The notes under the pieces were generated by a model, which worked only from the letters and a program-made list of their open reading frames with translations, was not told where the DNA came from and ran no database searches. From assembly GCA_934098745.1 (NCBI GenBank), contig CAKOPG010000023.1:1-15802 (forward strand): a stretch of DNA of 15,802 bases, written 5' to 3'. A program made the position numbers and the translations under genes. This stretch comes from an uncultured Bacilli bacterium. GTDB taxonomy: Bacteria > Bacillota_I > Bacilli_A > RF39 > UBA660. This document shows, piece after piece, positions 1 through 7,849 of this stretch; within the stretch, counting starts at the first letter, position 1, and each line of letters opens with the position of its first letter.

Positions 1-31
1 GTCCCTAAGTATAATACTTAAGGACCTTTTT
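1..31 (+). terminator. Rho-independent terminator for a plus-strand gene left of the window
   Basis: Bases 1-11 pair with 15-25 (GTCC.TAAGTA against TACTTA.GGAC) with one mismatch at 5/21 and a 3-nt loop. C26 and five T (27-31) follow on the plus strand. It would end a rightward transcript entering from outside the window. The stem may begin before base 1. Confidence 0.6.
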
Positions 32-60
32 ATATACTACGTTAGTCCCTTTGGGATAAT

Positions 61-93
61 AAAAAAAAGAAAGTTAGATCTCTAACTAACTTT
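61..93 (-). terminator. Rho-independent terminator ending the comN-secDF-rel-dtd-ftsW run
   Basis: On the minus strand AAAGTTAG (93-86) pairs with CTAACTTT (77-70) across an 8-nt loop. It is followed by C (69) and eight T (68-61). It begins one base after the TAG stop at 97-95, so it closes the transcript of the broken gene and probably the whole upstream run. It faces the plus-strand terminator at 1-31. Confidence 0.8.
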
Positions 94-94
94 A

Positions 95-604
95 CTATAA
101 ATGATAATACTTAATAGCAGATAAATAATCTTTATAAATAACTTCTTTTATATCATTACCTAATTTAATATCACTTGTTTTTAACAAACTACAAAAAATT
201 ATTTTATCTCTATACTGTACTAAAGTCGTATCAATCATTATTGGTAATTCCTTACTAGTAACTACTTCATCCATATTTGAAGCAACACCCTTAACCATAT
301 ATAACTTACCATCATTCCCTAAAATCTTCGTATAATCTCTATCAAATCCCACTATTATAAATGGCTCACTTTTAATAGCAGATTTAAAATTACTAATTAT
401 ATTTAATTCTTCTTCTTCAAATTTATATTCATTATCCAAAATAAATTCATCTATTACTTCTTTATGACTCCATAAGAAATCATCTATTTCCATTAAATCC
501 CTTGGATTTAATCCCTTTTGTTTATAAATTCTTTTAATCTTCGATATCTTATATTTATTATTTACATACTCAAGTATTGCAAAATATAACTTATAATATT
601 CATC
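95..604 (-). pseudogene. 3' half of a broken gene of unknown function
   Basis: An ATG-started open frame of 132 codons runs from 493 to 95. The same frame stays open upstream to 604, adding 37 codons, and directly abuts the TAA (607-605) that ends the preceding piece. The extension reads like protein (for example AILEYVNNKYKISKIKRIYK), which suggests that TAA interrupts a formerly longer gene. The 132-residue part is acidic and soluble, with beta-rich stretches (PFIIVGFDRDYTKILGNDGK; KIIFCSLL) and no signal peptide or membrane segment. An AAGGG lies about 5 nt before ATG 493, so it might still be translated alone. I do not recognise the family and infer no function. A terminator follows the stop at once. 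Confidence 0.5.
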
Positions 605-1073
605 TTATTCTTTCTCTTTTTTCTTTTCTTCTAAATATTGTTTAGGAGTAAACCCATTCATGGTCGCTATAGGCATTTCATCTAATGCTTCATTAATAAC
701 CTTAATTAATTCATCATCATCTATTAATCTACTTAACATATCTCTATTATTAAGTACTCTTACTTCATCTACTACACTAAATATATAATCTTTCATTATA
801 TTTCCAGATACCATATCATACATCTTTTTAACTTTCTTATTTCTGATCGGATAACCATAATAGAAAATATCATAATTATCACGTATATCTTTTTCTATAT
901 TTTTTTGTACATATATGATATAGAAAATCTTTTTGTGAATATTCATTAATTATTTCCTCAAACATTTTATTTTTAGTTATACTCTCGTATTCTTTATTAT
1001 CATATACAATAGATAAATATCTATCATACATCATCGGTTTAGAAAAATTTGCTAATTGTTCTTTTAATTTCAT
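605..1073 (-). pseudogene. 5' half of the same broken gene, frameshifted
   Basis: The start ATG at 1073 lies 17 nt after the ftsW stop, with a weak AAGAAG upstream. The first frame gives 64 residues (MKLKEQLANF...) and stops at 879. A second frame, open from 946 to 605 (113 codons), takes over. Both cross a run of seven A on the coding strand (906-900). With six A the frames would join as ...HICTKNIEKDIRDN... and continue to the TAA at 605. That part ends in a Lys/Glu-rich segment after MNGFTPKQYLEE. With the 3' half, the joined product would be about 325 residues. No hydrophobic segments and no recognised catalytic motif. Alternatives are two small genes, a sequencing error, or transcript slippage on A7. 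Confidence 0.55.
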
Positions 1074-1090
1074 TTAATACTTCTTTATAA

Positions 1091-2239
1091 TTATCTAACA
1101 TTCCCTTTATTCTTTTTAAAGCTCTCATAATGTACTCTTTGTACTAAGCCCATTGAAAATAATAAAGTAAGTGTATAACTACCACCATATGACATAAATG
1201 GTAATGGTACTCCTGTTAAAGGACCTATTCCCATAACACCAATTAAATTAACTGCTATATGTAATAAAAGATAAGCAAATACTCCAAAAGCTATAATTGA
1301 ATTTCCTAAATTATTGGCATTCTTTGCTATATTTAAAATTCTATATAAAATAAATAAATATAGTAGTATTATAACTGTTCCTCCAACTACCCCAAATTCT
1401 TCTACCGTAATTGAGAAAATAAAGTCGGTATGTGATTCCGGTAAATATAAATATTTCTGTGTACTAGCTCCCGGCCCCTTACCGGTTAACCCGCCATTAT
1501 TTAAAGCTATTAAACTATTACATAATTGATATCCTGATTTTTGCTCATATCTTTTACATGGATCTATAAAATTAAATCTTTCTAACTGATAATCTCTTAA
1601 AAAAGATCCTCCCGTAAGTATTAATAAAAGTACTACCAAAACAATACCACCAACAAATATCTTATTAATCGGTTTTCTTGTTTCCTTCTTTAATGGTAAA
1701 GTATAGAAAATAGCTATAACTATTCCCGCTATAATTAAAGCAGTTCCTAAATCTGGTTGCATAGCTATAAGTACAAATATAATAATTGATAAAATTATTG
1801 GTTTAAGCAGTATCCACTGATTATCAAGTTCATTTTTATGTTTATTATAATAATAAGCTAAATATAAAATAATAATAATCTTTCCCATTTCACTAGGTTG
1901 TAACGTAAAGAATTTTAAATCATACCACCCTTTACTTGAATTAAATACTGATCCATAAACCATTAATCCCCCTAAAGCCATTATCAAGATAAATAGCAAA
2001 ACAGGACTAATTTTTTTAAAGAATTTTGTTGGCAAACATAAAGCTACTAAAAAGCCTACCATCCCTACTGCCATAAATATAGCTTGTCTGATAAAATAAT
2101 AATAGACACCTTTATTATATCGCATATACGAAGCCATTGATGAAGCACTAAGTACCATAATAAGACCAATAATCATCATTACAAACATTACTATTAATAA
2201 CGGCTTATCTAATTTAGTACGTTTATCCATGCTTATCAC
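1091..2239 (-). CDS. ftsW: SEDS-family peptidoglycan glycosyltransferase, FtsW-type
   Basis: Membrane glycosyltransferase that polymerises lipid II into glycan strands together with a class B penicillin-binding protein. The 382-residue length suits FtsW/RodA, with about ten hydrophobic segments from residue 13 to 368. SEDS signatures seen: QPDLGTA (161-167), PESHTDFIF (267-275) whose Asp272 matches the essential SEDS aspartate, EEFGVVGG (280-287), and GPLTGVPLPFMSYGGS (339-354). The last motif favours FtsW over RodA, but RodA remains possible because Bacilli often carry several SEDS paralogues. The frame opens at GTG 2239, only 3 nt from AGAGG (2247-2243). ATG 2230 (residue 4) lies 12 nt from it. 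Neither spacing is ideal, so the start is uncertain by three codons. It follows dtd by 76 nt and may have its own promoter. Confidence 0.9.
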   Translation of the reverse strand: MISMDKRTKLDKPLLIVMFVMMIIGLIMVLSASSMASYMRYNKGVYYYFIRQAIFMAVGMVGFLVALCLPTKFFKKISPVLLFILIMALGGLMVYGSVFNSSKGWYDLKFFTLQPSEMGKIIIILYLAYYYNKHKNELDNQWILLKPIILSIIIFVLIAMQPDLGTALIIAGIVIAIFYTLPLKKETRKPINKIFVGGIVLVVLLLILTGGSFLRDYQLERFNFIDPCKRYEQKSGYQLCNSLIALNNGGLTGKGPGASTQKYLYLPESHTDFIFSITVEEFGVVGGTVIILLYLFILYRILNIAKNANNLGNSIIAFGVFAYLLLHIAVNLIGVMGIGPLTGVPLPFMSYGGSYTLTLLFSMGLVQRVHYESFKKNKGNVR

Positions 2240-2254
2240 TATCCTCTTATAATA

Positions 2255-2283
2255 AATATAACAAAGATGTCTTGAAAAGTAAA
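2255..2283 (-). promoter_or_regulatory. Possible promoter for the ftsW-type gene
   Basis: In the dtd-ftsW gap, minus strand: TTTACT (2283-2278, 4/6 to the -35 consensus), a 17-nt spacer, then TATATT (2260-2255, 5/6 to the -10 consensus). Predicted transcription start is near 2248, just before the AGAGG ribosome site. In such AT-rich DNA a chance match is plausible. Confidence 0.35.
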
Positions 2284-2315
2284 CGTATTTTTTTAAATCT
2301 ACTTTGTTTTACAAA

Positions 2316-2753
2316 TTATTTCTCTAACAAGATTGTTATTGGTCCATCATTTACAAAATCAATCTTCATCTCGGCTCCAAAAACTCCTGTTTCTACCTTT
2401 ACATTTTCTTCTCTAAGTAATTCATTAAACTTATCATATAAAACGGTTGCCTCATTTCCCTTCATAGCATTTATATAACTAGGTCTTCTTCCCTTAGAGG
2501 CATCTCCATATAAAGTAAACTGACTAATTGATAAAATACTTCCCCCTATATCGCGTAAACTTTTATTCATAATACCATTTTCATCATCAAATATTCTTAA
2601 ATTAATTACTTTATCTACCATATATTTAATATTATCTATCTTATCCGTATGTGTAAATCCTACTAAAAGCATTACCCCTTTATCTATTTTACCCACTACT
2701 TTATTGGAAACTATACAAGATGCTCTATCACATCTTTGAACAACTACCTTCAT
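2316..2753 (-). CDS. dtd: D-aminoacyl-tRNA deacylase
   Basis: Cytosolic proofreading enzyme that hydrolyses D-amino acids from tRNA, preventing their entry into protein and recycling the tRNA. The product has 145 residues, the normal size for the DTD family. Both active-site signatures are present: SQFTLYG (77-83) and NDGPIT (135-140, here NDGP instead of the common NxGPV), within VFGAEMKIDFVNDGPIT. The N-terminus MKVVVQRCDRA is typical. Its ATG overlaps the stop of rel as TAATG (2755-2751), so translation is probably coupled. The rel-dtd neighbour pair is common in Firmicutes. Confidence 0.96.
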   Translation of the reverse strand: MKVVVQRCDRASCIVSNKVVGKIDKGVMLLVGFTHTDKIDNIKYMVDKVINLRIFDDENGIMNKSLRDIGGSILSISQFTLYGDASKGRRPSYINAMKGNEATVLYDKFNELLREENVKVETGVFGAEMKIDFVNDGPITILLEK

Positions 2754-4903
2754 TAATTAATCAACCTCTCTACTTTCTCTATAAATGATAAATTACCTAA
2801 ATCTCTACAAAACTTATCTAATTTATCTCTATTTTCTACTAAAACAGTTAACGTATATATCTTAAATTTACTCTTAGTAATCATATTCATACTTTCTATA
2901 ACTATATTATTTAAAGATGCTTTCGTAATAATATCTAATAAATTATCATCCGTATTCGTATATATTAATAAATCTGTTGGAAACTTCTTACTTACTTCTT
3001 CATTCCATTTAACATTGATTAATCTTTCATCTAAATCAATTATATTCTTACAATTACTTCTATGAATAGTTATTCCCGAACCCTTAGTAATATATCCTAT
3101 TATCGTATCTCCCGGTATTGGCTTACAACATCCAGATAAAGATACTTTAATCTCATTTAATCCCTCTACTAAAATATCATTCTTAAGTATTTTATCTGTT
3201 TCCTTAACACTCTTATTTATAATCTTAGTACTAGGTTCTTCTTTCTTATTAATTATTTTCATAATATTTTGTGTTTTATATTTACCACTACCTAAAGCAA
3301 TGTATAAATCATCTAAATTCTTTAAACCTAATTCTTCTAATATTACATCTAAATACTTATCAAGTGTCTCTGTAATAGATAAATTCTTTCTTCTTAAAGC
3401 TTTCTCTAATAACTCTTCTCCTAAACTAAGATTTTCATCTTTCTCTCTTTTCGTATAAAAAGCTCTAATCTTATTTCTAGCTTGTGTCGTAACAACAAAG
3501 TTTAACCAATCTTTATTAGGACCCTTTGATAATTTACTGGTATTAACCTTTATAATATCTCCTGTCTTAAGTACATAATCAAACGGAACAATACTATCAT
3601 TAACAATCGCTCCAATCATCTTATCGCCTACTTCACTATGTACCTTATATGCAAAATCGACACATGTAGCTCCTTTAGGAAGTTCAATTACATCTCCCTT
3701 TGGGGTATATACATATATTGAATCATTAAACAATATATCATTCTTAACATTAGAAATAAATTCTTCCGGTGTCTTTGAATCTTCATTAAGTTCAATAATA
3801 CTCCTAAATATCTCTAACTTCTGATCCATTAAATCTTTACTACTAACCGTTTTATGTTCCTTATATGACCAATGTGAAGCTATTCCATATTCAGCTATCT
3901 TATCCATCTCATAAGTTCTAATCTGTATTTCAAATAACTGTCCATCTATTCCAAATACTGTCGTATGTAAAGATTGATATAAATTTGTCTTAGGCATTGC
4001 TATATAATCCTTAAATCTCTTAGGAACCGGTTTATATTTTGAATGAATTAAACCTAAAGCTAAATAACATTCTTGTTCTGTATTAACAAATACCCTTAAA
4101 GCTAATATATCATAAATATCTTCAAACTTACGTCCCTTATTCATCTTATTATATATACTATAAATACTCTTACTACGTCCCTTTATTTCATGAGGAATAT
4201 TATGTTCATCTAAAAGCGTACTAACATCCTCAAGCATTTTACCAACTGCTTGATCCCTTTCAGCCTTCTTTAAATTAAGTTTTTCTACTACTTCATAATA
4301 TGCTGCTGGATTTAGATACCTTAAAGATAAATCTTCTAATTCACTCTTTAACTTATACATTCCCAATCTATGAGCTATTGGCGTAAGGATTTCTAAAGTT
4401 TCCTTCGCCTTTCTTTTTTGTTTTTCTTCTGATAACACATATAATGTTCTCATATTATGAAGTCTATCAGCTAATTTAACAATCAATACCCTTACATCAG
4501 CTGACAAACCTACTAATATCTTTCTTTGATTAGCAGCCATTTGTTCTGAATCTGTGGTAAAGTTTAAACGATTAATCTTCGTAACTCCATCGACAATCTT
4601 AGCAACCTCTTCCCCAAATAAACTCTTAATCTCTTCATACGTACTATCAGAGTCTTCTATCGTATCATGTAATAATGCTGCTGCAATCGCTCTGCCATCA
4701 GCACTGACATCCGTCAAAATCCAAGCTACATTAAGGGGATGCGTTATATAATCATCCCCCGTAATCCTCTTTTGTGAGAAATGTTTCCTATAAGCATAAT
4801 CATAAGCATTACGAATTAACACTAAATCATCCGGATTATCATCATATCCCTTAACTTTATTAATTAAATCTTCTATCGTAATATTCTCAGTTTTTACACT
4901 CAT
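2753..4903 (-). CDS. rel: Bifunctional (p)ppGpp synthetase/hydrolase, long RSH type
   Basis: Makes and degrades (p)ppGpp, the stringent-response alarmone. The open frame allows 719 residues; numbering here starts at GTG 4912. In order: hydrolase HD domain with HDTIED (82-87) and KLADRLHNMRT (146-156); synthetase domain with GRSKS (245-249), RFKD (299-302) and YQSLHT (312-317); TGS domain about 396-460 (VYTPKGDVIELPKGAT); helical part; Cys-containing domain GCCKPIPGD (594-602) to HRSNC; C-terminal ACT domain about 645-719. RFKD is the RxKD form found in bifunctional enzymes, rather than the ExDD of synthetase-only RelA, and the HD site looks intact. I chose ATG 4903 because AGGTGA (4914-4909) sits 5 nt upstream of it; the in-frame GTG at 4912 lies inside that ribosome site. 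The gap to secDF is 23 nt. Confidence 0.96.
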   Translation of the reverse strand: MSVKTENITIEDLINKVKGYDDNPDDLVLIRNAYDYAYRKHFSQKRITGDDYITHPLNVAWILTDVSADGRAIAAALLHDTIEDSDSTYEEIKSLFGEEVAKIVDGVTKINRLNFTTDSEQMAANQRKILVGLSADVRVLIVKLADRLHNMRTLYVLSEEKQKRKAKETLEILTPIAHRLGMYKLKSELEDLSLRYLNPAAYYEVVEKLNLKKAERDQAVGKMLEDVSTLLDEHNIPHEIKGRSKSIYSIYNKMNKGRKFEDIYDILALRVFVNTEQECYLALGLIHSKYKPVPKRFKDYIAMPKTNLYQSLHTTVFGIDGQLFEIQIRTYEMDKIAEYGIASHWSYKEHKTVSSKDLMDQKLEIFRSIIELNEDSKTPEEFISNVKNDILFNDSIYVYTPKGDVIELPKGATCVDFAYKVHSEVGDKMIGAIVNDSIVPFDYVLKTGDIIKVNTSKLSKGPNKDWLNFVVTTQARNKIRAFYTKREKDENLSLGEELLEKALRRKNLSITETLDKYLDVILEELGLKNLDDLYIALGSGKYKTQNIMKIINKKEEPSTKIINKSVKETDKILKNDILVEGLNEIKVSLSGCCKPIPGDTIIGYITKGSGITIHRSNCKNIIDLDERLINVKWNEEVSKKFPTDLLIYTNTDDNLLDIITKASLNNIVIESMNMITKSKFKIYTLTVLVENRDKLDKFCRDLGNLSFIEKVERLIN

Positions 4904-4926
4904 ACTATTCACCTACTAACTTATAA

Positions 4927-7188
4927 TTAACAATTAATTCCTCTTACCTTAAGTTCTTGAATCTCATCATCATCATTACTCTTCTTCGGTTTACTAATTC
5001 TCTTCTTTTCTAATTTTAACCATATTAAATTAGAAATACATATTGAAGAATAAGCTCCTGCAATAAAACCAACAAGTAATGATATATTAAAATTAAGTAT
5101 TTCTCTTGAACCTAATATCATTAATACTATAACTGGTATAATTGTTGTAACCGTTGTCATAATATTTCTAAATAAAGTTCTTCTTATACTATTATTAACT
5201 AAATCATCCAATTCTGAATTTAAAGTAATATTATTCTTATATTTATTCTTATAATTATCTCTAATTATATCAAAAGTAACTATCGTATCATTAATACTAT
5301 AACCAATAATCGTAAGTATTCCCGCAATAAATATTGAATCTATCTCTATTCTAAATACACTAAAGAATAAAAATGTAAATGTTATATCATGTAATAAAGC
5401 TATCACTCCACTAACAGCATAATTAAATCTAAATCTAATAGCAACATATATAATTATTCCAATTCCTGCAAATATTAGAGCCTTAAAAGCATTCTTAACA
5501 AGTTCTTGCTTAACAACCTTACTAACTACATAAATATTACTATCCATACCATATTCATTCTTTAAAGACTCTGTCAAACTATTAATTTCATCTTTTCCAA
5601 GAACATCACTAATAACTACCGTTACTTCATCTTCATTCTTAATTTCTTTTTCTATCTTATAATTCTTATCTTTTAAAATATCTTCTAAAGAATAAGTTGT
5701 ATTATTATTAACGGTAATACTAGTACCCCCTGTAAAATCTACTCCATAATTAGCTCCCTTTAATGCAAAGAAGAAAATACCTATTGCAAATAAAACTAAA
5801 GTTAATATAAAAGCATACTTCCCATTCTTAACAAAATCAAATTTCTGAAAAGGAATACGTATTTCTTTTTCTTTCTTAATTTTATTTTTATTAATACCTA
5901 TAAATAATCCCAACTTATTATCAAAAAATCCTGTCTTAACAAATAACTTAAGTACCCATTTAACTAAATATACCATAACTATTACCGTTACAATAATACT
6001 AATAATTAACATTGTGGCAAATCCTTTTACCGAACTTTGACCTAAAATAAACATTATAATAGCCGCAATTATCGTTGTTACATTAGCATCTATAATACTA
6101 GTAAAACTACTCTTATTACCGATATCATATGCTTCATCTAATTTCTTACCTATAAGTAAATTCTCTTTAATTCTCTCAAAACTAATAACATTGGCATCTA
6201 CCGCCATTCCTATACCTAAAAGCATTGCTGCAATTCCCGGTAATGTTAGTACTCCCTTGATTAAATAAAATATTAAAAATGATAAAAACGTATATAAAAT
6301 TAATCCCATACTGGCAATAAACCCTGAAAAACGATACATTGCTACAATTAGTATTATTACCAAAGATATTCCAATAATTCCTGCCGTTAAAGTCTTATTT
6401 AAAGAATCAGCGCCAAAAGAGGCTTCAACTGTTCTTGAAGATACTTCGGTAAGTTTCGTTGGTAACGCTCCAGAATTAATTAATTCTACCAATTTTGTAG
6501 CTTCTTCTTTACTAAAATTACCTTGAATAATAACATCACTCGCAAAAGCCTTATCTACTCTGGCTGCTGATAAACAATGTGATGTTCCACTGCCACATCC
6601 TTTTGAAGAATCCCTTTCATAATTACGTAATTCTTTCTTATAAGAATCCTTCTCTTCATCATAATCTAACCAAATAACCATGATATTATTAGTCATACTT
6701 TTAACTTTTTTAGTTACTTCATAAAATTTATCCGTATCCTTTATCTTCAAACTAACCGCTGGATGGCCATATTCATCTGTTGTAACTTTAGCCGATCCTC
6801 CTAAAACATCACTTGTCATAAGTAAATTATCTGAATAATCTCTAAACGATAATACAGCCGTAGAAGAAATAGTATTTCTAGCCTCCGTAGCATTAGTTAT
6901 TCCTGCTAACTTAATTCGAATACGATTATCGCCCTCAATAGTTATCTCGGGTTCTGATACCCCCAAAACATCAATTCTTTTAAGAATAGATTTATAAGTT
7001 GAATATAACATCTCTTGATCTAACTCATCATCCTCATTTAATGGTTCTACTTCATATAAAACCTCAAATCCTCCTTGTAAATCTAAACCATAACTAGTTT
7101 TATCTAGTACAGGATTAATTAAATATATACATCCTATTGTAACTATCAAACATATAATTAATTCTATCCAAAACTTTCCTTTTTTCAT
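4927..7188 (-). CDS. secDF: Protein translocase subunits SecD and SecF, fused
   Basis: Membrane protein that uses the proton gradient to pull exported proteins through SecYEG from outside. The 753 residues match Bacillus-type SecDF fusions. SecD half: first membrane segment 7-25, GLDLQGG (34-40), large external domain to about 260, then five membrane segments including GIAAMLLGIGMAVDANVISF (318-337), whose Asp331 is the expected proton-path residue. SecF half from about 455: GVDFTGGTS (482-490), external domain to about 560, and IIGYSINDTIVTFD (627-640) with Asp634. The tail after 727 is charged and cytoplasmic. ATG 7188 overlaps the TGA of the comN-like gene (ATGA), with a strong GGGAGGA site about 5 nt upstream. 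Odd detail: Cys198 and Cys205 flank a Gly/Ser loop in the external SecD domain. Confidence 0.97.
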   Translation of the reverse strand: MKKGKFWIELIICLIVTIGCIYLINPVLDKTSYGLDLQGGFEVLYEVEPLNEDDELDQEMLYSTYKSILKRIDVLGVSEPEITIEGDNRIRIKLAGITNATEARNTISSTAVLSFRDYSDNLLMTSDVLGGSAKVTTDEYGHPAVSLKIKDTDKFYEVTKKVKSMTNNIMVIWLDYDEEKDSYKKELRNYERDSSKGCGSGTSHCLSAARVDKAFASDVIIQGNFSKEEATKLVELINSGALPTKLTEVSSRTVEASFGADSLNKTLTAGIIGISLVIILIVAMYRFSGFIASMGLILYTFLSFLIFYLIKGVLTLPGIAAMLLGIGMAVDANVISFERIKENLLIGKKLDEAYDIGNKSSFTSIIDANVTTIIAAIIMFILGQSSVKGFATMLIISIIVTVIVMVYLVKWVLKLFVKTGFFDNKLGLFIGINKNKIKKEKEIRIPFQKFDFVKNGKYAFILTLVLFAIGIFFFALKGANYGVDFTGGTSITVNNNTTYSLEDILKDKNYKIEKEIKNEDEVTVVISDVLGKDEINSLTESLKNEYGMDSNIYVVSKVVKQELVKNAFKALIFAGIGIIIYVAIRFRFNYAVSGVIALLHDITFTFLFFSVFRIEIDSIFIAGILTIIGYSINDTIVTFDIIRDNYKNKYKNNITLNSELDDLVNNSIRRTLFRNIMTTVTTIIPVIVLMILGSREILNFNISLLVGFIAGAYSSICISNLIWLKLEKKRISKPKKSNDDDEIQELKVRGINC

Positions 7189-7418
7189 TTTATTCCTCCC
7201 ATATAATTAGCAACTTTAGATATATCTACATTAATAATATCATTAACCACCTCAGCTAATGTTAATCCCTTATCATATAACCATTTATTAGTACTTAAAT
7301 ACCTAAAAATATCATCTTTACTTATATAATCATACTCTGTAATTGATATTAAACGTATCTTTACTTTAAATACCGGTGCTAATGCTTTAAATAATTCTTG
7401 TTGTGTTGTAAATTCCAT
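7185..7418 (-). CDS. ComN-like post-transcriptional regulator family protein
   Basis: Small protein of 77 residues from the chosen start. The pattern ALAPVFKVKI...DYISKDDIFRYLSTNKW...LAEVVNDIINVDISKVANYM resembles the ComN/YrzD family of Bacilli, about 100 residues, which lies next to secDF in Bacillus subtilis. There ComN helps place and control competence (comE) mRNA; that role cannot be assumed here because no competence genes are visible. I chose ATG 7418: AGGTGA (7428-7423) lies 4 nt upstream, whereas the in-frame ATG at 7433 has no ribosome site and would precede the transcription start predicted by the promoter at 7435-7464. The stop overlaps secDF by 4 nt. It is the first gene of the leftward run. 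Confidence 0.75.
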   Translation of the reverse strand: MEFTTQQELFKALAPVFKVKIRLISITEYDYISKDDIFRYLSTNKWLYDKGLTLAEVVNDIINVDISKVANYMGGIK

Positions 7419-7434
7419 AAAATCACCTATCATA

Positions 7435-7464
7435 ATTATATACCAAAACCATTATCTTTTACAA
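7435..7464 (-). promoter_or_regulatory. Promoter of the comN-secDF-rel-dtd run
   Basis: Minus strand: TTGTAA (7464-7459, 4/6 to -35), an 18-nt spacer, then a perfect TATAAT (7440-7435). Predicted start is near 7428, which would place the AGGTGA ribosome site at the very 5' end and give a leader of about 10 nt. It stands back to back with the plus-strand promoter at 7485-7513. Confidence 0.65.
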
Positions 7465-7484
7465 GGTATAATATCATAATATTC

Positions 7485-7513
7485 TAGACATTTAATATAA
7501 AATTTGTTATTAT
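7485..7513 (+). promoter_or_regulatory. Promoter of the RNHCP-domain gene
   Basis: Plus strand: TAGACA (7485-7490, 5/6 to -35), exactly 17 nt, then TATTAT (7508-7513, 5/6 to -10). Predicted start near 7520. AAAGGAG (7522-7528) follows, 6 nt before ATG 7535, giving a leader of about 15 nt. Twenty bases separate its -35 from that of the divergent promoter. Confidence 0.7.
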
Positions 7514-7534
7514 TTCTATATAAAGGAGAATACC

Positions 7535-7849
7535 ATGAATAAAAAATTTACTATGATTGATGAAAGTTTCACCTGTGAAAACTGTCATAAAACAATTCCT
7601 AAATTAAATTATACTGCCCGTGATCATTGTCCCTATTGCTTATATTCAAAACACGTTGATGTCATGCCCGGTGATAGAGCAAACAATTGCCATGGTCTAA
7701 TGCAACCAATCGGTATCGAAAAATATAAAAACACCTATAAAATAATATATAGATGTTTAACATGTCATAAAACTCATAAAAACATTATGGCTAACGACGA
7801 CAACTACGATTTAATAGTTAAATTATCTACTCTTAATATCCCTAACTAA
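7535..7849 (+). CDS. RNHCP-domain protein, probable zinc binding
   Basis: A 104-residue cytosolic protein and the only plus-strand gene here. It carries the RNHCP family pattern ARDHCPYCLYSKHVD (28-42), PGDRA (45-49) and CHGLMQPIG (52-60), with the usual Asn of RNHCP replaced by Asp30. Cysteines fall in pairs: C14/C17 (CENC), C32/C35 (CPYC) and C74/C77 (CLTC), plus C52, a layout expected for zinc sites. The biochemical function of the family is not known to me. It has a good promoter and an AAAGGAG ribosome site 6 nt before ATG. Its last 27 nt overlap, tail to tail, the end of the Asn-rich tail-anchored gene, and no terminator is visible on its strand. Confidence 0.88.
   Translation: MNKKFTMIDESFTCENCHKTIPKLNYTARDHCPYCLYSKHVDVMPGDRANNCHGLMQPIGIEKYKNTYKIIYRCLTCHKTHKNIMANDDNYDLIVKLSTLNIPN

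Noticed and set aside
2240..2315. Terminator between dtd and ftsW from AACAAAG...CTTTGTT
   Set aside because: The arms are only 7 bp and about 40 nt apart, with no T-run following the right arm, so it would not act as an intrinsic terminator.
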